DNA of 64,000 nt from Camelus bactrianus (Eukaryota > Chordata > Mammalia > Artiodactyla > Camelidae). This document shows positions 23,980 through 34,654 of this stretch, in pieces. The stretch covers positions 124,957,049 through 125,021,048 of the forward strand of contig NC_133541.1 in assembly GCF_048773025.1 (NCBI RefSeq), read 5' to 3'. Every line of letters starts with the position of its first letter. The stretch's first letter is position 1. The translations under genes and the position numbers were made by a program. The notes beneath the pieces were generated by a model, which saw only the letters and a program-made list of their open reading frames with translations, was not told where the DNA came from and made no database searches.

Positions 23980-25555
23980 CAGCTGCTAGTCAGGGACCTT
24001 GCCATCTTCATTCTCCTCTCTCCCTCCTGCGTCCTCAATCTTCTTTTCACTCCTGGGTCTTTTCATCAGCATCCACACGTCGCAGTTGCTCCCGATTCGG
24101 GAAGAGCTCTTGACCCCACATTCCCCTCTAGTTACCACTGCTTCTTTGCCCATCTGTACAGAAACCAGTAAAAAAAAAACTCCTGAGCGAAGTTGCAGGT
24201 ACTCACTGTCTCCATTTTCTCTCTTTCTGAATGGCCACTTCTCATTCTCTCTGGAACCCAATTAGAGCAGCACTGCTCTTCCAGGGGAATGGCTTTCTCA
24301 GCGTCACCTATGATCTTTATGTGTTAAACCCGATGATCAACTCCAAGTCCTTATTTAGACTGACCTGTCAGGAGCACTTGACTCACTTGATCATTTCCTT
24401 CTCTTGGAAACACATCGAGGACACCACACTCTCCTGAGCTTTCTCTTCCCTCACTAGCCATTTCTTCTCAGTCTCCTTTGCTGGTTCACCCTCTTCCCCC
24501 ATCCTTTATCTTTACTCCATCTACACTCACCCCCATGCTGCTGTCATCAAATCGCATGGCTTTAAATACCAACTCTGTGCCAATCACTCCCCAATGTCTA
24601 TCTCTAGCCTAGGTTCCTCCCCTGAACTCTAGGCGCCTACTTCCACCTCCTTGCTTAACATCCCTCCTTTGGTGTCTAGCAGACATCTTCAGCTTCACAG
24701 TACCCAGACTGACCTCCTGATCCTTCACTCCCCAGATCTGCCTCTTCTGGAGTGGTCTCCATCTCTATAAATGGAAATTCTATCTTCCCATTTTCCCAAA
24801 GAACCTCATGTTCTGCTTCAATCCTCTCTTTCTTACCCCACATCCCATCCTCCAGCAAATCCTTTTAATGAAAATTCAAAATAGGTCTAGAGCCCGACCA
24901 TTCTCCTGACCTCTACTGCTCCCATGTTGGTCCAAGCCAGCATCATCTCTTACTCAAATTATTGTTAATATAGCCTCATAAATGACCTCCCTGCCTCTAC
25001 TCTTGCCCTCCACAGTCTCTTCCCTTCATGGCAGCCAGAGTAACAATGTTAAAATATAAGTCAGATCCCGTCATTTGCCTCCTCAGAGCCTACCCATGGC
25101 TCCCTGTCTCCTTTAGAGTAAAAGTCAAGTTCCTACCATCACCTCTGAGAGCCACTACACTTCTTGTTCCTTCTGCCTGGACCACTTTTCCCGCATATAT
25201 CCACATGGCTTGCTCATTCCCCTCCTTCTGGTCGTGGTTTAAATGTCACCTTCTCAGGAAGACCTCCTTGACTATCCTATTTAAAACTACAACCTTCCTA
25301 CCCCCCACACTTCCTACCCCCTTCCCTGTTTTATTTTTATCCATAGCATTTGCCATCATTTAACATACTGCATATTTTACTTTCTTATCTATTGTCTACT
25401 CCCCCCGCCGCCACCCCCCCCACTGACAATGTAAATAAAACACTAGGAGAGTCAGGGATTTTTATCTGTTTTATTCATTGCTGAATCCCCAGTGCACAGA
25501 ACAATGCCAGACACATGGTAGGCACTCAGTAACTAGTTATTGATTGCCTGAATGA
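23980..25555 (+). mobile_element. L2 LINE, about 1.6 kb of ORF2 and 3' end
   Basis: The longest colinear L2 in the window. In order: 'aggacaccacactctcctga' and 'cttctcagtctcctttgctg' (reverse transcriptase region), 'catggctttaaatacc', 'atgttggtccaagccagcat', 'aagtcagatcccgtcatttg', 'ctcaggaagacctccttgac', 'ttattcattgctgaatcccc', 'agacacatggtaggcactca' and a GAAT tail near 25550. A short translated stretch around 24390-24435 keeps the L2 phrase EDTTLS. The frame is broken in many places and no functional protein remains. Confidence 0.85.
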
Positions 25556-25700
25556 ATGAATGAACACTTATTCTCAGCCAGGCACAGGAGATACAGCAAT
25601 CAACAAGGCGTGGTCCTTGCCCCAAGAAGCTCACATTGTAAAGAGGAGAAATAGAAAAGTGAACAGAATTCCTATTCAACATGTTAATTGCAGTACTAGG
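25556..25700 (-). mobile_element. L2 3' tail, opposite orientation
   Basis: Reverse L2 tail: 'agccaggcacaggagataca', 'gcaatcaacaaggcgtggtc' and 'cttgccccaagaagctcaca'. It abuts the plus-strand L2 tail that ends near 25555, so the two tails face each other. Confidence 0.75.
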
Positions 25701-25724
25701 GATGCATGCCAAGGAGGCTATGGG

Positions 25725-25775
25725 AATACACGGTAGGCATTCGATAAATGCTTGCTTAATGTTGAACGAATGATT
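25725..25775 (+). mobile_element. Short L2 tail
   Basis: 'cacggtaggcattcgataaa' followed by 'tgcttgcttaatgttgaacg' is the last 50 bases of an L2 in forward orientation. It is the third L2 tail within 350 bases. Confidence 0.6.
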
Positions 25776-26639
25776 TCCAGTTAGTTTTATTAATAACAAC
25801 AGAAATACTTCTCTTGAAGCACTGACACCGTCCTAATGACTCTTGTCCTTTTCAGCCCCTCGGGAAGGGCTGGAAGCTAAAGAGACCCTGTTGCCGTAAC
25901 ACTGTCCATCTCTACCCTGCAAAACCTAAAGCATTGATCTGTGTCACTTGTTAAAATCACAAAGGAGAAATAGAGTTAAACTGAAAGCAAAAGACAAAAA
26001 TGGGCCGGGATAAGCAGTTCCCAAGAGCATTGCAATGAGACGTATTAGTCTGCATTAAGATGTAAATCGCATAGTCCTTTGAGTCAATATTTGCTGATTG
26101 TATATTTCTTTTAGCCAAAGGTGAGTCAGTGTGAGGAGGAGAAAAGAGAGAAAATAACAAAAGCATGAATTGCTGGAACGGAACTTTCCCTCTGCTGCTA
26201 AAACTTTGCACTGAAGCTGTGTCTGACAACAAAGCAATAGATTGAAAAATGAAAAATGGAGTCAACCAATTGTTCTGTCTACATGACACATATTCTTTGA
26301 CTTCTTTCCCAACTGAATTGATATTGTGTATATGTGGTTTGAAGGGTAGAAAATGGGCCAGTGGAGGGGAGAGTATTATAGGAGGCATTTGGTTCCAGGT
26401 CCTTCTCTCTTTCCCATTGTCTGGCTTTTCCTGGGTGGTGGGAGATTGGGAGTCAATGTAAAGTGTTCTGCCGCTACCTGGAGCATGGCTTGCATATTGG
26501 GGTCCCAAGTACTCCTGTTGCACTTTTCTTCACATCCTGGGAACAGTACACCTTGATCTGTACTAGAAGCAGACAAAGATGTCATAGGGGCCATTGGTAG
26601 TTGGCACTGTGGAACAGAGGTGCTCACCTAACCAGAGTG
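25776..26639. other. Unique non-coding DNA
   Basis: No repeat recognised. The minus strand is open for 188 codons (25957-26523). It has no recognisable domain, no signal peptide and no repeat origin, so I treat it as a chance frame, though it is the longest open stretch here in non-repeat DNA. Confidence 0.5.
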
Positions 26640-27660
26640 CAGAGACTGAAAGAAGAGGACCGAGGCTGGGTGGTTGGGAACACCTACACTGAAGGGGCTC
26701 GTAAGAGAGAGATGGAGGCGAGCAATGTCACATGCCTCTGAAAGGTCAAATAAGATGAGGACTAGCTAAAAGGTAGAAGCAGCCTAAATGCCCATCAACT
26801 GATGAATAGATAAGGAAAAGGCGGTGTATCTGTACAATGAAACACTGCTTAGTCAGCAAAATGAATGAAGCACTGATTCACACGACAACTGGATGACCCT
26901 CAAAAACGCTACGCTAAGTGAGGGAAACCAGCCGCAAAAGACCACATATTGTATTACCCTGTTTATATGAAATGTCTGGAACAGGCAAATCCATACAGAT
27001 AGAAAGCAGGTTAGCGGTTGCCAGGGGCTGAGGGGAAAAGGAGAATGAGGAGCGGCTGCTGGGACAGAGCCTCCTTTCAGGGTGACGGAACATGTGAATG
27101 TACTACATGTCGCTGAACCATGCACTTTAAAATGGTTAATTTTATCTTCATATGAATTTCACCTCAATAAAAAAATATAAGATGAGGACTGAGATGTGGT
27201 CATTGGATTAGGAAGTCATTAAGACTTCTGTGAGAGTAGCATCGGTGATATTGTGGGAGCAGAAGCCAGACTCTGGGCAGTTGAGGCATGAGTGTTGAGA
27301 ATGGGGCTGCAAGGAGCATAGACAAATCTTTCAAGAAGGAAGAAGATAGCAGTAGAATTGGAGGGGTGATGGCGGGCATTGTTTCTTGACTGTAAGATGG
27401 GGGAGACCTAAACCTTTGTATCAAATGAGGAGAAGGAGCCAGTGGAGAGAGAGGGTTTGAGGATACAGAGAGACACTGGCTGTCTGATGGAGCATGGTCT
27501 CTATGGAGGAGATAGGGATGTGAGCCAGAGCAAAAGTAAACTGATGAACCTTGAATAGAAGGTCGGAATGTGCCTCCCATCATGTGGGAGGCAGGAAGAA
27601 GAGATGCCAAGGCAGATGGGGATGTGGAGAGGAAGTTGATGATGTTCCCATCTACTGGCA
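26640..27660 (-). mobile_element. L2 LINE, interrupted by an L1
   Basis: Reverse L2: 'cacatgcctctgaaaggtca', then, after the inserted L1 (26764-27176), 'tgtggtcattggattaggaa', 'gaagccagactctgggcagt' and 'gacaaatctttcaagaagga'. The two halves are colinear, which shows one L2 split in two. Confidence 0.75.
26764..27176 (+). mobile_element. 5'-truncated L1 nested in L2
   Basis: An L1 3' end: 'gcccatcaactgatgaatag', 'tgtttatatgaaatgtctgg', 'ggttagcggttgccaggggc', 'catgcactttaaaatggtta' and a short A-rich tail after 'cctcaataaa'. Identical 14-base target-site copies, ataagatgaggact, flank it (26750-26763 and 27177-27190). About 410 bases; only the end of ORF2 and the 3'UTR. Confidence 0.95.
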
Positions 27661-29529
27661 TTGTCTATGAGATGGGAAGCAAGGTCAATACAAAGAAGAC
27701 TGATTAAAGCTGGCTACTTGACATAGCGCCATGTGGTTACCAGAAGCTAACTGACTTCCTTTCCTATAATCCTTAATGAGGGAACAAAGACTGGTCTCCC
27801 AATTCTTTCATTTTGGTTTATTTCAGTTGTCTTTATTGGGCTTGCATTTTTTGATTGTATCACTCCTTACCAACCCCCACACATGAATTTAAATTTTGAA
27901 TTCCATTTGTCTAATGAGTAACTATACTTGAAATGATAAAAATAACAAGTTCTGTGAGTACTCCAGTTGTAATGATCTTAAAGTACAGTGTCTGAGGCAT
28001 CTGAAATTCAGTACCTTAGAGAGTTAATTAAGTCAGGTTAATTGGAAAAGATCTAATCTCCAGATAGGGAACATGGTTGATTATCTTATTTATGCTTAAA
28101 TAGAGTAGCAGAGGTCATTACAAGACTTTTTAGAAGATTATTGATTGATACATAATTTCTTAGTTAATTTTGTTTGACAATATATCTTGCTGCTTGAATC
28201 TACCACTTCCTCGCTTTGGAATCTCCTCAGCACAGTTGATCTATTGAAATCATGACAATTTAGCACATGGCTTATTTGTCTAATCTAGTTTTAACATATA
28301 CAGACACCTAGCATTTGGCATTTGACTGTGACTCTACAAACCAGCAGTATCACACATGTGTGGCATGCTGCCAAGGGCAGAACTGGGAAGATGGAAGTTT
28401 CTCGGGACAGTGGAGGTACCAATGGGTGGTTGGAACAGGACTTTTAGTCAACTTTAATGTCCATAGCTTTGCCCCATTCCCAAGCCATGTCAAGTAAACA
28501 CACACTCCAGGTACAAACAGTGTGCTTGCCTGGCAAATGCAATTTCAAGACAAGTCTCCTAACCTGGCTTCCCAACCAGTTTGTAACCTTGAAGCCCCTG
28601 CTCTAGAGAAATGCTGGAGTAACTTTTGGCTGCTCTGCTTAAGGCAGCCGTTTCTAACAATGGAGCTGGAAAAGATTGCTTTGTCACTGGAAGTTACTGG
28701 AAGCAGGAGAGCATCTTTCTTGGGAGGCTCTAGAAGCATTTATTGTTTGGATAGGAGTTTAGACTAATGTGAACTTCTGGGTGCATTTAATTTTAAATTC
28801 TTTATTTCAAAGATCTACAATAAAGTTGGACCAAAGAGGTCTTGAAATCATTCAGGTTTAACTATCTATGTGTGTTCATGTGTGTGTATTTCACTGAGAT
28901 CTCAGTAGTATAATACAACTATTAAGACCCTTGATCATCTAGATCACTCTATTTCCTCCAAAATATTACTTATCATAAAATTTATTTTCTATCTTTGCTT
29001 ATAACAGTAACTATTTTAAAAAATATATTCCTAAAATAAGTTCTGAAAGCAAATTCACTTTCTTTTCTGGAATATTCCATGTATTAAGACTAATGATTTC
29101 AAAGCATTTATCTGGGACGATCTTTTGGAGTAAAGGAGCTTATGTGGATTCTAACTCATTTTGGAGTGCTCACTTCTGCATTTGCAAGTTACCGTCACCA
29201 AATGTCTGCTGTTCTGCCCATTTTAGAAGCATAAAAGATGAAGTCCAAAGGATCAAATTGAAAAGAATGGAGAAAATTGACAGTAATACATAAAGCAGCT
29301 GTGTTTAAAAAAGAAACCTTCAAATATTCCCCACCTCATCCCTGGCACAGCTGTAGAGGAAACTGCTGTAAATGAGCATGTTTTACATTTGGACAGTATA
29401 GTGAATTTTCCCTTAACACTTAAGCAATTAACCAAGCATTGGTGTTTTGCATAAAATTTTGTCCTTGTTATAATAATTTCTTACATGTTTATATCGCTTT
29501 AGAGTTTGAAACGTGCTTTGATGTCTATC
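27661..29529. other. Unique non-coding DNA
   Basis: About 1.9 kb with no recognised gene. No L1, L2, MIR or DNA element stands out. A (TG)-rich patch lies near 28870-28890. Confidence 0.5.
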
Positions 29530-29755
29530 ATCTCACTTTAGTAAGTTACCCAGCAGTTTCTCTGTGCCAGGCATTTGAAGCACTCTATAGTCTATCTCAT
29601 TCAGCCCTTCTAACATTCCCACGCAGTAGGGCTTGTGATCTCAGTTTATAAATGAGCAGACTGAGGCGTGGCTGGGGTAAGAGCCTTGTGTCTGCCGATG
29701 CAGTGGGAGGTACAGCCTGACTTCTAAGTCCGATCCAAGTGCCCCGGAGGCTGTG
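29530..29755 (-). mobile_element. MIR SINE
   Basis: Reverse MIR: 'ctctgtgccaggcatttgaa', 'tcattcagcccttctaacat' and 'ataaatgagcagactgaggc'. Confidence 0.7.
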
Positions 29756-29929
29756 GGATTTCCCTCCATGCTCTGTGGCCTCTGAAGCTTGCCTTACTTT
29801 TTCTGCCTGTTTTACCTCTACTTCTTACTAACCTGTGGTCCCTTTTGGTACGAAAGCTTTATTGCTAGTCACCACGGAGAAGTAGTCCTATGACAAAGAA
29901 GTGCTAAACAATGACAAACTTAATTGCAA

Positions 29930-30215
29930 CATTAATTGCAGTAGTTGTTAATCTCTACCGAGCGAAACTGACTATGTGGCACTGAGTGGGGGCTTTTGAT
30001 ATCTTATTTCATTGAATCTGCACACCATACCTGTGTTGCATTTGAACCTTACTCAGTCTTAGAAGGCTGGCAGAGCTAGTGTCATTGTTCATCTTACAGA
30101 TAAGACCACAAGTTCCTTGAGGTTAAAGGACATGTCTAAGGGCACACTGCTTAGTAGGACGGATACTAGAATCTAGGTCACCTATCTTCCTGTCAGATAC
30201 CCTTCCTCTCTGTAT
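29930..30215 (-). mobile_element. MIR SINE
   Basis: Reverse MIR with drifted sequence: 'tatttcattgaatctgcaca', 'gttcatcttacagataagac', 'agggcacactgcttagtagg' and 'ctagaatctaggtcaccta'. Confidence 0.65.
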
Positions 30216-30700
30216 ACATCTCACAAATGCCAGGGTGTGGCTGCTGTGCACCCCAGATGATATGCTCTACGTTTATTTTGCAGTTTTATTTCTACAGCCG
30301 GCGCCAGCGCTGCAGCAAAATTAACAACTGCATTCCTCTTTAGTGCTCCTCTATTCAAATTGCTTTATGCCCCAAGGACAAGCAAGTGATGGCCTCTCTG
30401 TGCGTTTGTGTCTCTTTTTCATTTCATCTTATTCCTGACAACAAATTGAACTTCTGATGGGGATAGATAAGATTCTGACTCACTGAGCTGCAGGCAAGAG
30501 TGACTCAGTAGATTGAATGTGTTCTCTGGGAAGTCTAGAGAAGTGATCTTAAGGAAGAAGAGTATGTATTAAGAAAACAATTTCTCTCTCCAGGAGGAGT
30601 GGCTAACTCAGTGCCCCAAAGCATATAATCCATTTTGTCCAAAGTTCTGTTAGACACCTAGGTACCTGGCTTCCCTTGTCTAGGCAGAAGCAAGAGCACA
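30216..30700. other. Repeat-free block with motif cluster
   Basis: No repeat signature. It includes a GC-rich palindromic patch (gccggcgccagcgctgc, 30298-30314) and the AP-1/GATA cluster listed separately. No frame with a domain. Confidence 0.45.
30465..30507. promoter_or_regulatory. Possible enhancer core: GATA plus two AP-1 sites
   Basis: AGATAAG (30465-30471) is followed by TGACTCA at 30476-30482 and again at 30501-30507, the two AP-1 consensus sites being exactly 25 bases apart. All lie in repeat-free sequence. Motif clusters of this sort mark enhancers in many mammalian cell types, but chance occurrence cannot be excluded and activity is unknown. Confidence 0.3.
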
Positions 30701-30704
30701 AGGG

Positions 30705-30850
30705 ACGAGAGAACTGGGCTCTAGACCCAGATATACCACTTACTAGCTGTGCGGTCACTTCTTTAAGCCTAAGTCTCTTCATTGGGAAAAGGAGAATATT
30801 GTACTAAATCATCTCTAAATGCCTTCCTGCTTCAAAAATCATGATAGCTG
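30705..30850 (+). mobile_element. MIR SINE fragment
   Basis: A forward MIR: 'ctgggctctagacccagata', 'ccacttactagctgtgcggt' and 'cctaagtctcttcattggga'. It is followed at once by a reverse MIR. Confidence 0.75.
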
Positions 30851-31062
30851 AGGTTCATGGAAGACTTTTTAAAGCACTTCCATCACATTAGCTCATTATT
30901 GCAAGCCTGAAAGGTGAGTATTTGTTTTTCTCCATTTTACAGATGAGGAAAGGCCCAGGGCTCAAGACTGGAAGTGACGGATCCAAGGTCACACAGCTAG
31001 AAGTGGTGAAGTTAGGGATGAAGCTCATATCTCTTTGATCTTGAACCCCCATCTTCTTTTCA
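30851..31062 (-). mobile_element. MIR SINE
   Basis: Reverse MIR: 'ccattttacagatgaggaaa', 'ggtcacacagctagaagtgg' and a degraded end. With the preceding copy it makes an inverted MIR pair. Confidence 0.8.
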
Positions 31063-31202
31063 CTATCACACATCTGCATTTGCTTACTCTGTGTTTATAT
31101 AATTGTGCTAAACTTTGTCTGGATATTATGGATTGATGTATCTGCCCCAACAGTTGATTCAGTTGTTTGTATAGATTTTTCTTATTCTAAATGGCTAACC
31201 AT

Positions 31203-31358
31203 GGAGCAGGGAGGGTATACCTCAGTGATAGAGCACATGCTTAGCAATCACAAGGTCCTGGATTCAATCCCCAGTACCTCCATTAAATAAATAAATAAAC
31301 AAATAAATAAATAAACCTAATCACCTCCCCCCTCAAAAACCAAAACAAAATAATACTA
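31203..31358 (+). mobile_element. vic-1 camelid SINE
   Basis: 'gggtatacctcagtgataga', 'gcacatgcttagcaatcaca', 'aggtcctggattcaatcccc' and 'agtacctccatt', then an expanded AAAT/AAAC tail and a CT-rich end. Target-site copies taaatggctaaccat (31188-31202) and taaatggccaaccat (31359-31373) differ at one base in 15, so this is a fairly recent insertion. Confidence 0.95.
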
Positions 31359-31373
31359 TAAATGGCCAACCAT

Positions 31374-31855
31374 TACCTTAATTTGGTGACTTCCAAGGTA
31401 GAGCAGAATATGCTGTAATTTTGTGGGAGAATAACCTTGTTAGGTAGGGGCAGCAGAGCAACTAAATGACCTCCTGAATAGAAGCTGATCTTTACAAACA
31501 TTTCTCTGTATATTCAGGGCTTCAGCTTACTTAGAAGCCAGCACATCCCCAGAAGAATTCCTCCCCCTGCAAGGCCAGCCAGGGGCTGCTTCTCAACCTG
31601 TTGTGACCTCTGCCTTCCACACAAGAGCCTGGGATAGAGACTCTGGCTGGTATATAGCCTATTATTCATACCCTGTGACAGAGCCCAGGGGATGCAAAGC
31701 TGGCTAGAGGAACACCTAGATGGATTTTGGCCTGGTTTCTGTGAAGGAATTCCATCTTCTCAAAAGCAGAAAACAGACAAGTCACCTCTTTTTATTACTT
31801 GGTGGGGACTGACAAGATCTATGATGTCAAATATCTTGTTGCATCTGACTCAATA
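31374..31855. other. Unique non-coding DNA
   Basis: No gene or repeat recognised. Confidence 0.5.
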
Positions 31856-32780
31856 GACAGGCACTGATCTCAGAGAAGGCAATTTGTGTGCTTAAGTGTG
31901 GGGAAGAAGAATAAATAAAGAGATGGTTCCTATTCATAAGGAACTTGGATCCACGTGGAGAAGACAAACAAATCGCAATCACAACTCTACATGGTGGGGG
32001 AGGGGATAGCTCAGTGGTAGAGCCCGAGCTTAGCATGCACCAGGTCCTGGGTTCAATTCACAATACCTCCATTAAAAAAAAAATAAGTAAATCTAATTTC
32101 TCCCCCCCACAAAAAAAAACAACATCTCTACACAGGATGGTGTAAGTAATACAAGAAATATGAACAATGAATGGGCTGTGGAAGTCTAGAGTGTAGAATA
32201 AAGTCAGTCTGACTTGGCAAGGGGTGAGGATTGGAACTGATGACCAAGGGATCAAAGAAGGCTTCATGGAGGAAGTGGCTCTGGAACTGTGACTTAATGA
32301 AGGGTATGATCAGAAGAGATGGAGAATGGAAGAAACAGCATCCTAAGCTTAAAAAAAGAAACAGCATGTGGAAAGTCACATGAATGTGGAGAAAGCCATG
32401 AATGTGCATATTCTGAACTCTAGGTGATCTTGAATTCCGTGCTTTGTTCTGTAGGCACTAGGGAGGCATTGCAGGTTTTTGAGCAGGAGATGGATGTGAT
32501 CTGTGTAGAGTTTAAGAAAGAAAACCCAGGTAGTAGTGTGGAAAAATGGATTCGTGGGCTGGGGAGATACAGAAAAAATGGAATGTAATTATAAAGTTAT
32601 GGGATGGTGATGAAATTTTGAGAGCCTGAATGGCAGTCATGATGGAAATAAAGACATGAATGCAATTTTTTTTTTTCACTGCAGAGGGATATTTTAATCA
32701 TTTGGATGTGGGGGTGATAGAGACACATCTAGGATGACTTTCAGGTCTGAGGCCTTGGGAACTGGGTCAGTGGCTTAATT
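31856..32780 (-). mobile_element. L2 LINE, interrupted by a vic-1
   Basis: Reverse L2: 'gacaggcactgatctcagag', 'ggttcctattcataaggaac', then after the SINE 'gaaggcttcatggaggaagt', 'ttgcaggtttttgagcagga', 'gatggatgtgatctgtgtag' and 'aggatgactttcaggtctga'. Colinear on both sides of the SINE. Confidence 0.75.
31992..32121 (+). mobile_element. vic-1 camelid SINE nested in L2
   Basis: 'ggggatagctcagtggtaga', 'gcccgagcttagcatgcacc' and 'aggtcctgggttcaattcac', then an A-rich tail and a C-run. Short target-site copies: acaactctaca (31981-31991) and acatctctaca (32122-32132). Confidence 0.95.
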
Positions 32781-32784
32781 TCAC

Positions 32785-33065
32785 CAATAATAATGATAAT
32801 GATGATTTTTAAAAAACCTCCATGGTACTTACCGTGAGCCAGCCAGTCCCTGTTCTCAGTGCTCTACGTAGATGGGCTCGTTTAGTCCTCACGGCAACCT
32901 TTATGAGGTAGAGCCCGGTTACCATCCTCACTTTAAAACGTAAAGTGAGGCAAAGAAAGGCATGATTATCTGCCCAGAGTCACACAGAGGGTTTCGTGGT
33001 AAAGTTGAGACTGGAATCCAGGTACTTTGGCTCTTGAAACCCATGCTTCGTGGCCACTATTGTAA
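32785..33065 (-). mobile_element. MIR SINE, near full length
   Basis: Reverse MIR: 'tgttctcagtgctctacgta', 'gtttagtcctcacggcaacc', 'ctttatgaggtagagcccgg' and 'gcccagagtcacacagaggg'. It is preceded by an ATAATG-rich run typical of the MIR tail. Confidence 0.8.
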
Positions 33066-33214
33066 GGAGCCAGTGGCGCGTAGGACTGCCTGTAATCTAC
33101 AGCCTTGAAAATACTTACGATATTGTCAAAATTACTGCTGATCTAAGCACAAAATAATACCTCGTAATTATTTTAATTTCTATATTTTTATTGTGAGTAA
33201 CATAGAACACGGTT

Positions 33215-33332
33215 TATACATTTATTGGCCATTTAAAGTGTGTACTTCTTGGATGTATTATTTGCTCATTTCCTTACTGGGATTTCTTTCAAGATTGTAG
33301 AACTATTTACATATGAGGAATATTAAGTCTTA

Positions 33333-33335
<3 letters not shown>
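33215..33335 (-). mobile_element. L1 ORF2 fragment (weak)
   Basis: It resembles the reverse complement of L1 ORF2 ('ggccatttaaagtgtgtact', then 'tttgctcatttccttactgg' and 'attaagtcttaatat'). It is short and diverged. Confidence 0.45.
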
Positions 33336-33369
<34 letters not shown>

Positions 33370-33370
33370 T
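33333..33370. repeat. (TA)n-(CA)n composite microsatellite
   Basis: About 13 TA units (to 33359) run straight into about 5 CA units. This is a likely length-polymorphic locus. Confidence 0.9.
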
Positions 33371-33477
33371 AAAAGTATGTATACATATTAGATTAAATCA
33401 TATGAAATTGCCAATATTTGATCGTGTTTGACCCACAAAAATGGCAATTTCTTACAGTTCTGCCTAATCATTCCATT

Positions 33478-33757
33478 AGTCATAATAACTGATATTTATT
33501 TAGTCCTTAATATGTACAAGGCACTGTGCTTTATTTACATGTATTAGCTCATTTAATTCTGACAACTACTTTACAAGGTAAATACTCTCATCTCCATTTC
33601 ACAGACAAGAAAATTGAGGGACAGGGAGGTTAAATAACTTGCTGTAGTTCATGAAGCAGGTTGTCAGGCACGTGCAGGGGCCTTATGTGGACTGAAACTT
33701 GGTCTTTTTGACTCAGAAGCCTGTTATCTTAACCACTGCCTTATATTGCCTTGCATT
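33478..33757 (-). mobile_element. MIR SINE, full length
   Basis: A well-preserved reverse MIR: 'gatatttatttagtccttaa', 'aaggcactgtgctttattta', 'tagctcatttaattctgaca', 'atttcacagacaagaaaatt' and 'cttaaccactgccttatatt' at the tRNA-like end. Confidence 0.9.
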
Positions 33758-33764
33758 CTTATTC

Positions 33765-34170
33765 TTCCAGATGACTTTTAGAAACAGGTTCCTCAAAAAA
33801 ATTCCTGGTGAAATTTTAGTTGGGATGACATTCAATGCATGGATTAGCACATGGGGAATTCATATCTTTACACTGTAGAGACTTCCTATCTGAAAGCAAG
33901 CTACCATTCTCCATTAATTCAAATATATTTTTACCTCCTTTGTAGAGCTTTATAGATTTATTCATCGGATTATTTAAAATGACAATTCCAAGGATTTACT
34001 TAAGGTTGTCCTTTGTGTTTTTTAACTTTATGCTGCTAGTATGATAGGATTTTTTCTTCCATTATATGATCTAAATGGTTATTATTTGTATATGGAAAAG
34101 CTTTGGTACATTACTTTTATAGTTATCCATTTTACTGAATTTTCTCTAAGAGTTTTTGAATCTGTTCCTG
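33765..34170 (-). mobile_element. L1 ORF2 fragment
   Basis: Reverse complement of the L1 reverse-transcriptase downstream part: 'ttcctggtgaaattttagtt', 'gggatgacattcaatgcatg' and 'ggggaattcatatctttaca'. Old and frame-broken. Confidence 0.6.
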
Positions 34171-34645
34171 CATATCCATCACAAGATCACCATCCTCTCT
34201 CACCTGGATGACTAAATAATAATCTAACTGTCCTCCTTGCCTCCTAGCTTGCCCACCTAAAATCCACCCTGTTGCCATGGTGAGCTTTCAGAAGTACAAA
34301 TCTCATGTCCCTGGGTTTAAACCTTTAGGTGGATCCATCCCCGCTGCCTTCAGGAGACATTTGTGCCCCCTCACAAGGTATTCAAGTCTCCTTGAGCCTT
34401 GCTACTCATTCACGTAGACCCAACATTCCAGCCAGACCCAGCACTCACATTTCTCATAACGCAGGGTGAACACCCATGCCTTAGCGTGTCCCGCACCCTG
34501 CAGGTGCTACCCCTCCTCCCTCCGCTCAGCTCTTCTCCGAACTTTACTGGCTACGCCAGGTGGGTTCTCCGTGTCTTTGTCCCTGTCTTCACCTGGCACC
34601 GTTTATACACTCCAGTATGGCAATTACCATGGAGGCTTGTTGTTG
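34171..34645 (+). mobile_element. L2 LINE fragment
   Basis: A forward L2: 'cctctctcacctggatgact', 'ctaactgtcctccttgcctc', 'aaatctcatgtccctgggtt' and later 'gtgtctttgtccctgtcttc', with the expected order but low identity in the middle. Confidence 0.65.
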
Positions 34646-34654
34646 ATTCTCCAC

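Noticed and set aside
24231-24437. Small host gene with a reverse-transcriptase-like phrase
   Set aside because: It lies within a colinear L2 LINE and matches the L2 reverse transcriptase region.
25957-26523. 188-codon minus-strand open frame in non-repeat DNA
   Set aside because: No domain, no signal peptide, no codon pattern that suggests selection. Kept as a note only; conservation could overturn this.
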